From assembly GCA_964568805.1 (NCBI GenBank), contig CAZMRW010000138.1, positions 1-5,614 of the forward strand: DNA of 5,614 nucleotides. The letters run 5' to 3'. Origin of the DNA: CAZMRW01 sp964568805. Its GTDB lineage: Bacteria > Pseudomonadota > Gammaproteobacteria > Methylococcales > Methylomonadaceae. The notes under the pieces were generated by a model, which made no database searches, was not told the origin of the DNA, and worked only from the letters and a program-made list of their open reading frames with translations. The position numbers and the translations under genes were made by a program. Below, one piece after another: positions 1 through 5,614 of the stretch (its first letter is position 1; each line of letters starts with the position of its first letter).

Positions 1-53
1 TTCCCTATAACAGACCTTCAATTTCTCGAAAATTAAATATTATGTTTAGCAAG
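1..53. other. AT-rich stretch downstream of the last gene; no terminator recognised
   Basis: These 53 bases follow the TGA stop of the oxidoreductase. The only symmetry seen is a weak five-base-pair A/T stem (AATTT/AAATT around 20-34) without a GC-rich core or a clear T-run. I cannot call an intrinsic terminator, so transcription may continue or stop beyond the left edge. No coding frame is supported here. Confidence 0.5.
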
Positions 54-1412
54 TCAACTAAATTTGGTCAATTTATTGTTTAAGATACCAGCCGCTACGA
101 TGATTGGAGATAGTACCGGACTGAATGGTGGTGAGTAAGCGAGGTCTGCATTTTCAAGGTCAGGGCACGTTAGTTTCCCAAGTAATGCTGTCGCTGCGAT
201 GTCGATCATTTTATCGACACTCCCAAGACCAATCACTTGAGCACCCAATAGCCTTCCATCTTTCCGGTTGGCGATAAGTTTTAACGATAAATCTTGTTTG
301 CCAGGATAATAACGCGCTCGGTCAATCCCTGCTGTTACAATCGAAATGGGATCAAACCCAGATTCCCGTGCAGATTGCTCAGATAAGCCGGTAATAGCCA
401 CTGTCAATTTAAAGGTCTTGAATATAGCTGTCCCAAAGACCCCAGGGAAATGGGCGCCCCCCCCAGCAGCGTTTTCCCCTGCAACTCGTCCTTGTAAATT
501 GGCGATATCACCCAAAGGCATCCATGTCGATGCGCCTGTTATCCGATTTACTGTTTCACAACAATCACCAGCGGCATAAATACCCGGCACGTTGGTTTCC
601 ATTCTTGAATCAACAGCAATTGCTCCAGTGATCCCGAGTTCAATGCTGGCCTCTTTTGCCAAATCCACGTTAGGTTTTACGCCAATGGCGATTACAACGA
701 GATCGGCGGGTACTATTTTTCCGGACTCGGTCTCCACAGATGTAACCCTGTCATTGTGACCATGTATTTTGGCGAGACCGTCACCAAGTATCATTTCAAC
801 TTGGTTTTCCAGCAAATGGTCATGGACGAGATGGGCCATTTCTGGATCGAATTTTGGCAAAATACGGGGTGCCTTCTCGATGATGGTGGTTCTAATCTTA
901 AGCTCATGGAAAGCTTCAGCCAGTTCCAGGCCAATGTACCCGGCGCCTATAATGATTGCATTTTTGGGCTGCAATGTAGTTAACACCGTTTTGAACCTGG
1001 CTAGGTCAGTGAAATTGCGTAAGGTCAAAACGCCTTCCAGCGTAATTCCTTCAACATTTGGCACTATTGGACGAGCGCCAGTTGCTATGATTAGGCGGTC
1101 ATAAGTGACCTCAGAATCGGTATTATTTTCAAGGTTTCTTACGGTAAGTTGTTGTTTGGTTTTATCGATGCTGGTGACGCGGTGCCGTATAAAAACCTGG
1201 ATGCCTTCTTTAGCAAAATCTTCAGGTCGCCGGATGATAACTTTCTTTTCATCAGCAATGACACCACTGATGACATAAGGTAGACCACAAGCGGAATATG
1301 ACATTTCGGATTCGTCTTGATAAATCATAATTTCGCTATTCGGAGCAACCCGATGCGCTTTTGCTGCTGCTTTTGCGCCTGCTGCGACACCGCCGATGAC
1401 CATGATTCTCAT
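54..1412 (-). CDS. FAD/NAD(P)-dependent disulfide oxidoreductase, CoA-disulfide reductase / NADH oxidase type
   Basis: This 452-residue protein belongs to the single-cysteine group of pyridine nucleotide-disulfide oxidoreductases (CoA-disulfide reductase, NADH oxidase, NAD(P)H per/polysulfide reductase). Seen: FAD Rossmann motif GGVAAG at 7-12; the redox cysteine Cys42 in SYSACGLPY; TGARP at 111-115; the NAD(P) motif GAGYIG at 156-161 with Glu179 ending the second strand, which favours NADH; the second FAD motif TNVPGIYAAGD at 273-283; and a C-terminal dimerisation domain with YYPG (368-371) and AYSPPFSP (425-432), which match the tyrosine-bearing segments of CoA-disulfide reductase. There is no C-terminal rhodanese domain. 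A vicinal pair, Cys284-Cys285, follows the second FAD motif. The start is ATG 1412, preceded by AGGGGG. An in-frame TTG at 1439 would add nine residues and overlap the previous gene, with little support. The gene lies 19 bp after the PLP enzyme and is the last in the operon inside the window. Whether it reduces CoA disulfide, persulfides or oxygen cannot be decided by eye. Confidence 0.9.
   Translation of the reverse strand: MRIMVIGGVAAGAKAAAKAHRVAPNSEIMIYQDESEMSYSACGLPYVISGVIADEKKVIIRRPEDFAKEGIQVFIRHRVTSIDKTKQQLTVRNLENNTDSEVTYDRLIIATGARPIVPNVEGITLEGVLTLRNFTDLARFKTVLTTLQPKNAIIIGAGYIGLELAEAFHELKIRTTIIEKAPRILPKFDPEMAHLVHDHLLENQVEMILGDGLAKIHGHNDRVTSVETESGKIVPADLVVIAIGVKPNVDLAKEASIELGITGAIAVDSRMETNVPGIYAAGDCCETVNRITGASTWMPLGDIANLQGRVAGENAAGGGAHFPGVFGTAIFKTFKLTVAITGLSEQSARESGFDPISIVTAGIDRARYYPGKQDLSLKLIANRKDGRLLGAQVIGLGSVDKMIDIAATALLGKLTCPDLENADLAYSPPFSPVLSPIIVAAGILNNKLTKFS
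457..464 (-). repeat. G8 homopolymer tract inside the oxidoreductase gene
   Basis: The coding strand carries eight consecutive G residues, read as GGG GGG GGC in Gly317-Gly319 of the FAD/NAD(P) oxidoreductase. The protein on both sides matches the family (NAAG before, FPGVFGTAIF after), so the present length is the in-frame one. Slippage by one base here would truncate or scramble the C-terminal domain. Confidence 0.8.
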
Positions 1413-1416
1413 AAAT

Positions 1417-1422
1417 CCCCCT
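1417..1422 (-). promoter_or_regulatory. Ribosome binding site deciding the start of the disulfide oxidoreductase
   Basis: On the minus strand AGGGGG ends 4 nt before the ATG at 1412. This places the start only a few residues before the FAD-binding motif, as is normal in this family. It argues against the upstream TTG at 1439, which would overlap the end of the preceding gene. Confidence 0.75.
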
Positions 1423-1431
1423 GATTCACTA

Positions 1432-2487
1432 TTATTCAATTGCGGTAACGCCAGAATTCAACCAATCGCCATTACCGGAAAAAAATGCCGGTTCGCCCCC
1501 GGTATGCACAAAAATTATTTTTTTGTGTTTTTCAAACTGTTTGTTTTGCAGTCCATGCAGAAATCCAGTCATTGCTTTGCCGGTATAGACAGGATCAAGC
1601 AAAATGCCTTCGGTACGACCGATTTGTTTGATCGCTTCGGCAGCTTCCGGGCTTGGGATACCATAACCTTGTCCAATAAACCCGCCGTAGACGGGAGCAT
1701 CATTGGCACGAAAAGTCCAATCCAGTTTCAATAATGCTGCGGCTTCAGTAGCCAAGTCAGCGACTTGTCGGCTGACCTGTTCTGGCTCCCGGCTAACCGT
1801 GTAACAGAGCATTTTCCAGGGCAGGTTCAACAGCCTGATGCCTAGCAGCCAACCCGCATAGGTTCCGCCAGAACCAACGGCAAGCACGATCGCATCAGGT
1901 TCTAAACCTTGGCTAAGACATTGCTGATAAAGCTCGAAAACGGCCAGCACATGTCCTAATACGCCCATCGCACAGGCGCCTCCGCGTGGAATCGAATAAG
2001 GACAATAGCCTTGTTTCTGCAAATTGTCGGCAACCAGTGAAATATGTGTATCGACAGAAGCTCTGTCATCGTCATGGGTAAAATGGAAATGGGCATTTAA
2101 CATTTTAGTGAGGCGATAATTTCCATCTGCAGTAGCAGGTGGTTTCCCCCAATAAACCGCCGTACAACGCAGCCCGGCATGAGCCGCTACAGCGGCTGTT
2201 GCCCGGACATGATTTGATTGCACACCTGCTCCAGTTACCAACCAATTCGCATGCTTATTCAAGGCATCAGCCACCATAACTTCCAAGCCGCGTATCTTAT
2301 TACCGCCCAAACCGAAACTGATCAGGTCGTCGCGTTTAAACCAGAGATCAGTGCCGCCAAGTGTTTCTGTCAGACGGTTTGCCCGCATGAGTGGAGTTGG
2401 ATAATGCGCGAGGATATGCCGGGATATTTGTCTGACAATATGATTTATGACGGCATGTCTGTCATGAAATTGAATGTCTGATGTCAT
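1432..2487 (-). CDS. PLP-dependent D-cysteine desulfhydrase / ACC deaminase family enzyme
   Basis: This 351-residue fold-type II PLP enzyme resembles D-cysteine desulfhydrase (DcyD), which converts D-cysteine to pyruvate, ammonia and sulfide, and L-cysteate sulfo-lyase (CuyA). Seen: KRDD at 51-54; GGNK with the PLP-binding Lys64; QSNH at 90-93 with the catalytic Ser91; the phosphate-binding loop GSGGTYAG at 205-212; GYG at 274-276; LLDPVYTGKAM at 297-306; and the C-terminal HTGG at 328-331. In ACC deaminase the residues after DPVY and before GG are Glu and Leu. Here they are Thr302 and Thr329, the pair typical of D-cysteine desulfhydrases, so ACC deaminase is unlikely. An N-terminal extension of roughly 20 residues precedes the part that aligns with DcyD. 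The ATG at 2487 is chosen over an in-frame GTG at 2496 because AGGTGG sits 5 nt before it. The gene begins 13 bp after the lyase stop. The true substrate (D-cysteine, cysteate, another beta-substituted amino acid) is not fixed by the sequence. Confidence 0.9.
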   Translation of the reverse strand: MTSDIQFHDRHAVINHIVRQISRHILAHYPTPLMRANRLTETLGGTDLWFKRDDLISFGLGGNKIRGLEVMVADALNKHANWLVTGAGVQSNHVRATAAVAAHAGLRCTAVYWGKPPATADGNYRLTKMLNAHFHFTHDDDRASVDTHISLVADNLQKQGYCPYSIPRGGACAMGVLGHVLAVFELYQQCLSQGLEPDAIVLAVGSGGTYAGWLLGIRLLNLPWKMLCYTVSREPEQVSRQVADLATEAAALLKLDWTFRANDAPVYGGFIGQGYGIPSPEAAEAIKQIGRTEGILLDPVYTGKAMTGFLHGLQNKQFEKHKKIIFVHTGGEPAFFSGNGDWLNSGVTAIE

Positions 2488-2492
2488 TATGA

Positions 2493-2498
2493 CCACCT
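2493..2498 (-). promoter_or_regulatory. Ribosome binding site deciding the start of the PLP enzyme
   Basis: On the minus strand AGGTGG lies 5 nt before the ATG at 2487 and immediately after the lyase stop codon (TGA at 2503-2501). A competing in-frame GTG at 2496 lies inside this Shine-Dalgarno sequence and has no good one of its own, so the ATG is preferred. Confidence 0.75.
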
Positions 2499-2500
2499 AA

Positions 2501-3868
2501 TCATAAGAACTGGCATTGGCTAATGACTTGGTCGATCATATCGGCGCACATACCCGTATTTTGTTCGAGATCGAATAGCGAATCAATTTCCTCACGGGTC
2601 AAAATCGCGTTTATTTTTGGATGGTCTATAAGAGCCTGTTTAAAATGAAGTCCTTCTGTTTGCGTTTTCAAGCTCAGTTCATAGATTAGCTGATGCGCAC
2701 TTTGTTTGCCAAAAGTTTTTGCCAGAATCAACATGACTGCTTCTGCATGGACTAAACCGTTAGTTGCCGAGATATTGGAAAGCATCCGGCTTTTGTTAAC
2801 TTGTAAATCCTTAAGTAAGGTTTTAAGCAATGCCAATGATTTGCCGGTTGCCAGCGTCGCATCCGGAATAATCAGCCATTCACCTTTCCAGGAGCGACCG
2901 TCACGTTCATGGCTATGCACCAGATTTTCAGCCATGTGAGCGGCGTGATGTCTGACCACCCTTGATAATGTGCCGAGGTGCTCGGAGATTTCCGGGTTGC
3001 GTTTTTGGGGCATGGTAATACTGCCGACGGCGCCGCTCACGAAACCTTCGCTCAACTCACCAATTTCAGGCCGTTGCAGGTTGACAATTTCCTGTCCGAT
3101 CCGGTCGCCGGTTGACGTAATCATCGCCAGCACATTCAGCCATTCGGCAAAACGGTCACGGCTATTCGTCCAGGAAATTGCTGGCATTTCTAAACCTAAG
3201 CGTTGCATGAAGACTTTTTGCAACGTTAATGCCTTCGACCCGAAGGAAGACAGGCTACCGACACCGCCGCCAAGCTGTCCCACACTTAGACGTGGTTTAA
3301 GTTCAGTTAAACGCTGGCGATGACGTTCCAGTTCGTCCAGCCAAGATGCGGATTTAAAACCGAATGTAATCGGTAACCCTGGTTGTCCGTGGGTGCGTCC
3401 GCACATGACAGTGTGTTTGTGCTGACGAGCCAGGCCGATAAGGATTTGTTGTATTGCAATAAGTTGAACCAGAAAGTGTTCATGTACTTTCAATAGTGTA
3501 CGTACCGTATGGGTATCGGTTATATCTTGGACGGTTGCCCCGTAACAAAGCCATTCCCCGCCAATGGCGCCGCAACGGTTCTTGACAGCATTAATCAATC
3601 CCATCAATGAATGATTTGTTTTGATAAAGCCTTCTCCCACATCTTTTAAGAAGGCTTCATCGATTGTAATGGTGTCATAAGCTGTTTTAATTTCTATCGC
3701 AGCCTGTTCAGGGATTAACGCAAATTCGGCTTGTACTTGCGCCAGTACAGTCATGACTTCAAGCCAGCCTTTTACTCTGTTTTGCTCGGCAAATAAAGGA
3801 CGTAGCTCATCATCAGCCCAGGATGAACCATAGATCGTGGAATCGCTGATATGGACTGAATCACACAT
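2501..3868 (-). CDS. Fumarase/aspartase-superfamily lyase (adenylosuccinate lyase / carboxymuconate cycloisomerase branch)
   Basis: This 455-residue protein belongs to the homotetrameric lyases that eliminate across a C-N or C-O bond, typically releasing fumarate or a related unsaturated acid. Three conserved blocks build the shared active site. Block one is ATVQDITDT at 111-119 (compare TSxDxxDT in the family). Block two is GRTHGQPGLPITFG at 157-170, with His160 in the general-acid position. Block three is the signature loop GSITMPQKRNP at 282-292, with Ser283 in the catalytic-base position and Lys289/Asn291 conserved. The usual paired serine is missing: Ile284 replaces the second Ser. The segment LQRPEIGELSE just before the loop resembles both adenylosuccinate lyase and carboxymuconate cycloisomerase. 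It is unlikely to be the housekeeping PurB, because the signature differs and the neighbours are not purine genes. His160 argues mildly against a muconate cycloisomerase, where a Trp is common at that place. The ATG lies 18 bp after the dehydrogenase stop and lacks a strong ribosome binding site. The substrate is unknown. Confidence 0.88.
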   Translation of the reverse strand: MCDSVHISDSTIYGSSWADDELRPLFAEQNRVKGWLEVMTVLAQVQAEFALIPEQAAIEIKTAYDTITIDEAFLKDVGEGFIKTNHSLMGLINAVKNRCGAIGGEWLCYGATVQDITDTHTVRTLLKVHEHFLVQLIAIQQILIGLARQHKHTVMCGRTHGQPGLPITFGFKSASWLDELERHRQRLTELKPRLSVGQLGGGVGSLSSFGSKALTLQKVFMQRLGLEMPAISWTNSRDRFAEWLNVLAMITSTGDRIGQEIVNLQRPEIGELSEGFVSGAVGSITMPQKRNPEISEHLGTLSRVVRHHAAHMAENLVHSHERDGRSWKGEWLIIPDATLATGKSLALLKTLLKDLQVNKSRMLSNISATNGLVHAEAVMLILAKTFGKQSAHQLIYELSLKTQTEGLHFKQALIDHPKINAILTREEIDSLFDLEQNTGMCADMIDQVISQCQFL

Positions 3869-3886
3869 AGGTTGATTACCGCTTAG

Positions 3887-5479
3887 TTACAGACATCTAC
3901 GGATCAAGTCCGCTGCTTTTTCCGCGATCATAATTGTCGGCGCGTTAGTGTTGCCGCTGACGATAGTCGGCATTATGGATGCATCAACCACTCGTAAGCC
4001 GGTAACGCCATTAACCCGCAATGCCGGATCGACTACCGCTGTTGCATCAGTTCCCATACGGCAGGTTGTTGTCGGATGCCAAGTGGTCGATGCCGTACGC
4101 CTGACAAAATCTGCCAAACCGTCATCATCACGAATATCGATTCCAGGGGACAATTCAATACCCCTGATATCGTCAAATGCCTGTCCGTAAAGTATTTTGA
4201 GATTCCAGCGCACACCTGCCACCAAACAACGAAGGTCGTCAGGATCGCTGAAATAACCCGGATTGATGCGTGGACGGTCCAGTGGATCAGAGGATGACAA
4301 GGTGATCTCTCCCTTGCTGCGGGGCCTGTTGACATAAGCCGTTAGCGCTATACCGTGACGTGTAGCCTGACCTGCCTCAGGGTATTCGGGCGTTAAGTTG
4401 CCGAACAAAAACAATTGCAAATCTGGATACGCCACGTTGGGACGGCTTTTGACAAAACCGCCCGCTTCCAGGAAATTTGAAGCCAAAGGACCTGTTTTGG
4501 TGGATTCGTAATCGTTTACAGCGGCAATTTTGTACTCACTTGGCAATGGCGAAAAAGTTAGGGGTTGGGTCAATTCGCAACGCACACGGGCGTGAATATG
4601 GTCTTGCAGATTTTTGCCGACTTCCGGCAAATCGACTCGCACGTTAATTCCGAGTTTCTCAAGTTCCAAGGCAGGCCCCAAACCCGACAGCATCAGCAAT
4701 TGCGGAGACCGAAAAGCCCCAGCAGACAAAATGACCTCGCTAGCGGCATAAGCTTGTTCAACATTACCCAGGCGCAGATACTTCACACCAATGACGCGAT
4801 GGTTATCAAACAATAACTGGGTGGCCTGGGCATAGCTAATTACAGTCAGATTGGAGCGATCCCGCGCCGGGCGCAAGTAAGCATTAGCAGTACTGCAACG
4901 TACACCATTAACAATAGTCCGTTGCAAAGGGCCGCAGCCATCTTGCTCTTCGCCATTAAAGTCTTGGTTGTAAGCAACTCCTGCGGCCTGTGCAGCAGCG
5001 AGATAACGCTGAGTGATCGGCGATAGTTGCGGATGGCTGGAAACAACCAAAGGCCCTAATTGGCCATGATAGCGGTTATTAAATGCCTGGTTGGTTTCAG
5101 ATTTGATGAAATAAGGCAGAACATCTTCATAACTCCAGCCTGTGTTACCAAGACTTGCCCAGTGATCGTAATCAGCCCGGTTGCCGCGGATATAAATCAT
5201 ATAATTGATGGAACTGGAGCCACCCAATGTTTTGCCTTGCGGAATGTAAATTCGGCGACCATTCATACAAAGCTGCGGCACGGTACGGTCGCTCCAGTCA
5301 TAGGGGCTGTCCTGCAACTGGGAAAACAAGCCGGGCGTTTGGATGGACAGGTCATCATCTTCACAACCTGCCTCAAGTAATAGAACACGGCAGTTTGAAT
5401 CTTCGCTCAGCCGGTTGGCAAGCACGCAGCCGGCTGAACCGGCTCCTACGATAATATAGTCAAAGCCTGATCTGGACAT
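3887..5479 (-). CDS. GMC-family FAD-dependent alcohol dehydrogenase (choline dehydrogenase-like)
   Basis: This 530-residue flavoprotein should oxidise a primary or secondary alcohol to an aldehyde or ketone, passing electrons from FAD to a quinone or other acceptor. Seen in the sequence: the N-terminal Rossmann FAD motif GAGSAG at residues 12-17 with the ribose-binding Glu36 (LLLEAG); GMC signature 1 at about 82-99 (GKTLGGSSS start); GMC signature 2 at 254-268 (GAFRSPQ..LSGLG); and the C-terminal catalytic segment WHPTTTCRMG with His468, followed by NTNAPT with Asn512. The 44-residue His-Asn spacing matches choline oxidase/dehydrogenase enzymes. Length is normal for the family and nothing appears truncated. 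No signal peptide is visible, so it is probably cytoplasmic or peripheral to the membrane. The ATG is kept because the FAD motif starts only a few residues later, although the Shine-Dalgarno sequence is weak, which fits translational coupling to the gene ending 6 bp upstream. Choline itself as substrate is not supported: no betaine aldehyde dehydrogenase or BetI-type regulator is present in the window. Confidence 0.92.
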   Translation of the reverse strand: MSRSGFDYIIVGAGSAGCVLANRLSEDSNCRVLLLEAGCEDDDLSIQTPGLFSQLQDSPYDWSDRTVPQLCMNGRRIYIPQGKTLGGSSSINYMIYIRGNRADYDHWASLGNTGWSYEDVLPYFIKSETNQAFNNRYHGQLGPLVVSSHPQLSPITQRYLAAAQAAGVAYNQDFNGEEQDGCGPLQRTIVNGVRCSTANAYLRPARDRSNLTVISYAQATQLLFDNHRVIGVKYLRLGNVEQAYAASEVILSAGAFRSPQLLMLSGLGPALELEKLGINVRVDLPEVGKNLQDHIHARVRCELTQPLTFSPLPSEYKIAAVNDYESTKTGPLASNFLEAGGFVKSRPNVAYPDLQLFLFGNLTPEYPEAGQATRHGIALTAYVNRPRSKGEITLSSSDPLDRPRINPGYFSDPDDLRCLVAGVRWNLKILYGQAFDDIRGIELSPGIDIRDDDGLADFVRRTASTTWHPTTTCRMGTDATAVVDPALRVNGVTGLRVVDASIMPTIVSGNTNAPTIMIAEKAADLIRRCL

Positions 5480-5485
5480 GGCTTA

Positions 5486-5614
5486 TTATTGTCCGACTTC
5501 TTTCATGGCGCATTCCAATACTGATTGTTGTTTACTGGCAAAATAAACTAAGCCGGACTGATTGTTTTTATGAAAATTCGCCAATTTTTGGCGACATTCG
5601 GCAATCATATCATT
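5486..5614 (-). CDS. 3' end of an unrecognised protein, cut by the right window edge
   Basis: An open frame enters from the right edge and runs 42 codons to a TAA stop at 5488-5486. The visible C-terminus begins NDMIAECRQKLANF and ends ECAMKEVGQ. It is polar and mixed in charge, with two cysteines, no membrane segment and no motif that I can tie to a family. It is judged real because the frame is open from the edge and its stop lies only 6 bp before the ATG of the dehydrogenase gene, the same tight spacing seen between the following genes. It is probably an upstream member of the same operon. Function cannot be stated from this fragment. A chance open frame of this length is possible but less likely given the spacing. 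Confidence 0.6.
   Translation of the reverse strand, partial: NDMIAECRQKLANFHKNNQSGLVYFASKQQSVLECAMKEVGQ

Noticed and set aside
1..53. Rho-independent terminator after the last gene
   Set aside because: Only a weak A/T-only stem is visible, with no GC-rich stem followed by a T-run.
756..1104. Open frames on the plus strand opposite the oxidoreductase gene
   Set aside because: They are antisense to a gene with clear conserved motifs, resemble no family, and have no good ribosome binding site. The same applies to the other plus-strand frames opposite the lyase and dehydrogenase.
1432..2487. ACC deaminase (acdS) as the identity of the PLP enzyme
   Set aside because: The diagnostic Glu and Leu are both replaced by Thr, the desulfhydrase pattern.
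2501..3868. Housekeeping adenylosuccinate lyase (purB) as the identity of the lyase
   Set aside because: The signature loop is GSI rather than GSS, and the neighbours are redox and amino-acid enzymes rather than purine genes.
4033..4335. 100-codon minus-strand frame inside the dehydrogenase gene
   Set aside because: It overlaps in another frame the region encoding the conserved C-terminal GMC domain and has no recognisable domain, so it is a shadow of the real gene.
3887..5479. Choline dehydrogenase betA as a firm name
   Set aside because: The GMC catalytic residues are shared by many alcohol dehydrogenases, and no betaine-pathway partner is present in the window.
5579..5593. Perfect inverted repeat CGCCAA-TTT-TTGGCG, a possible hairpin or operator
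   Set aside because: It lies inside the partial coding frame, has a short stem and no following T-run on either strand, and occurs once. Chance is the simplest explanation.

Overview
The window is a compact block of protein-coding DNA. All genes are on the minus strand and are transcribed from right to left. In transcription order they are: the 3' end of an unrecognised gene that runs off the right edge; a GMC-family flavin alcohol dehydrogenase; a lyase of the fumarase/aspartase superfamily (adenylosuccinate lyase / carboxymuconate cycloisomerase branch); a PLP enzyme of the D-cysteine desulfhydrase / ACC deaminase family; and a single-cysteine FAD/NAD(P) disulfide reductase of the CoA-disulfide reductase / NADH oxidase type. 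With the starts chosen here the four junctions are about 6, 18, 13 and 19 bp. That leaves no room for conventional internal promoters and points to one operon whose promoter lies beyond position 5614. The left 53 bases follow the last stop codon, are AT-rich, and show no convincing terminator or gene.

The organism looks like a proteobacterium of moderate GC (mid-forties percent by eye). Two genes have purine-rich Shine-Dalgarno sequences, and the protein styles resemble gammaproteobacterial homologues. This is an impression, not a taxonomic assignment. There are no insertion sequences, tRNAs, CRISPR repeats or phage genes.

Together the genes look like a small-molecule metabolic pathway rather than a housekeeping locus. 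The GMC enzyme would oxidise an alcohol to an aldehyde or ketone. The lyase would carry out an alpha,beta-elimination (or its reverse) releasing a fumarate-like product. The PLP enzyme would cleave an amino acid at C-beta, releasing ammonia, a 2-oxo acid and probably a sulfur-containing leaving group. The last enzyme could use NAD(P)H to reduce a disulfide, persulfide or CoA-disulfide. A sulfur-containing amino acid or an N- or S-succinyl-type conjugate is therefore a plausible substrate class, but this is inference from family membership. No transporter or regulator is visible in the window, and I do not recognise this exact combination as a characterised pathway.
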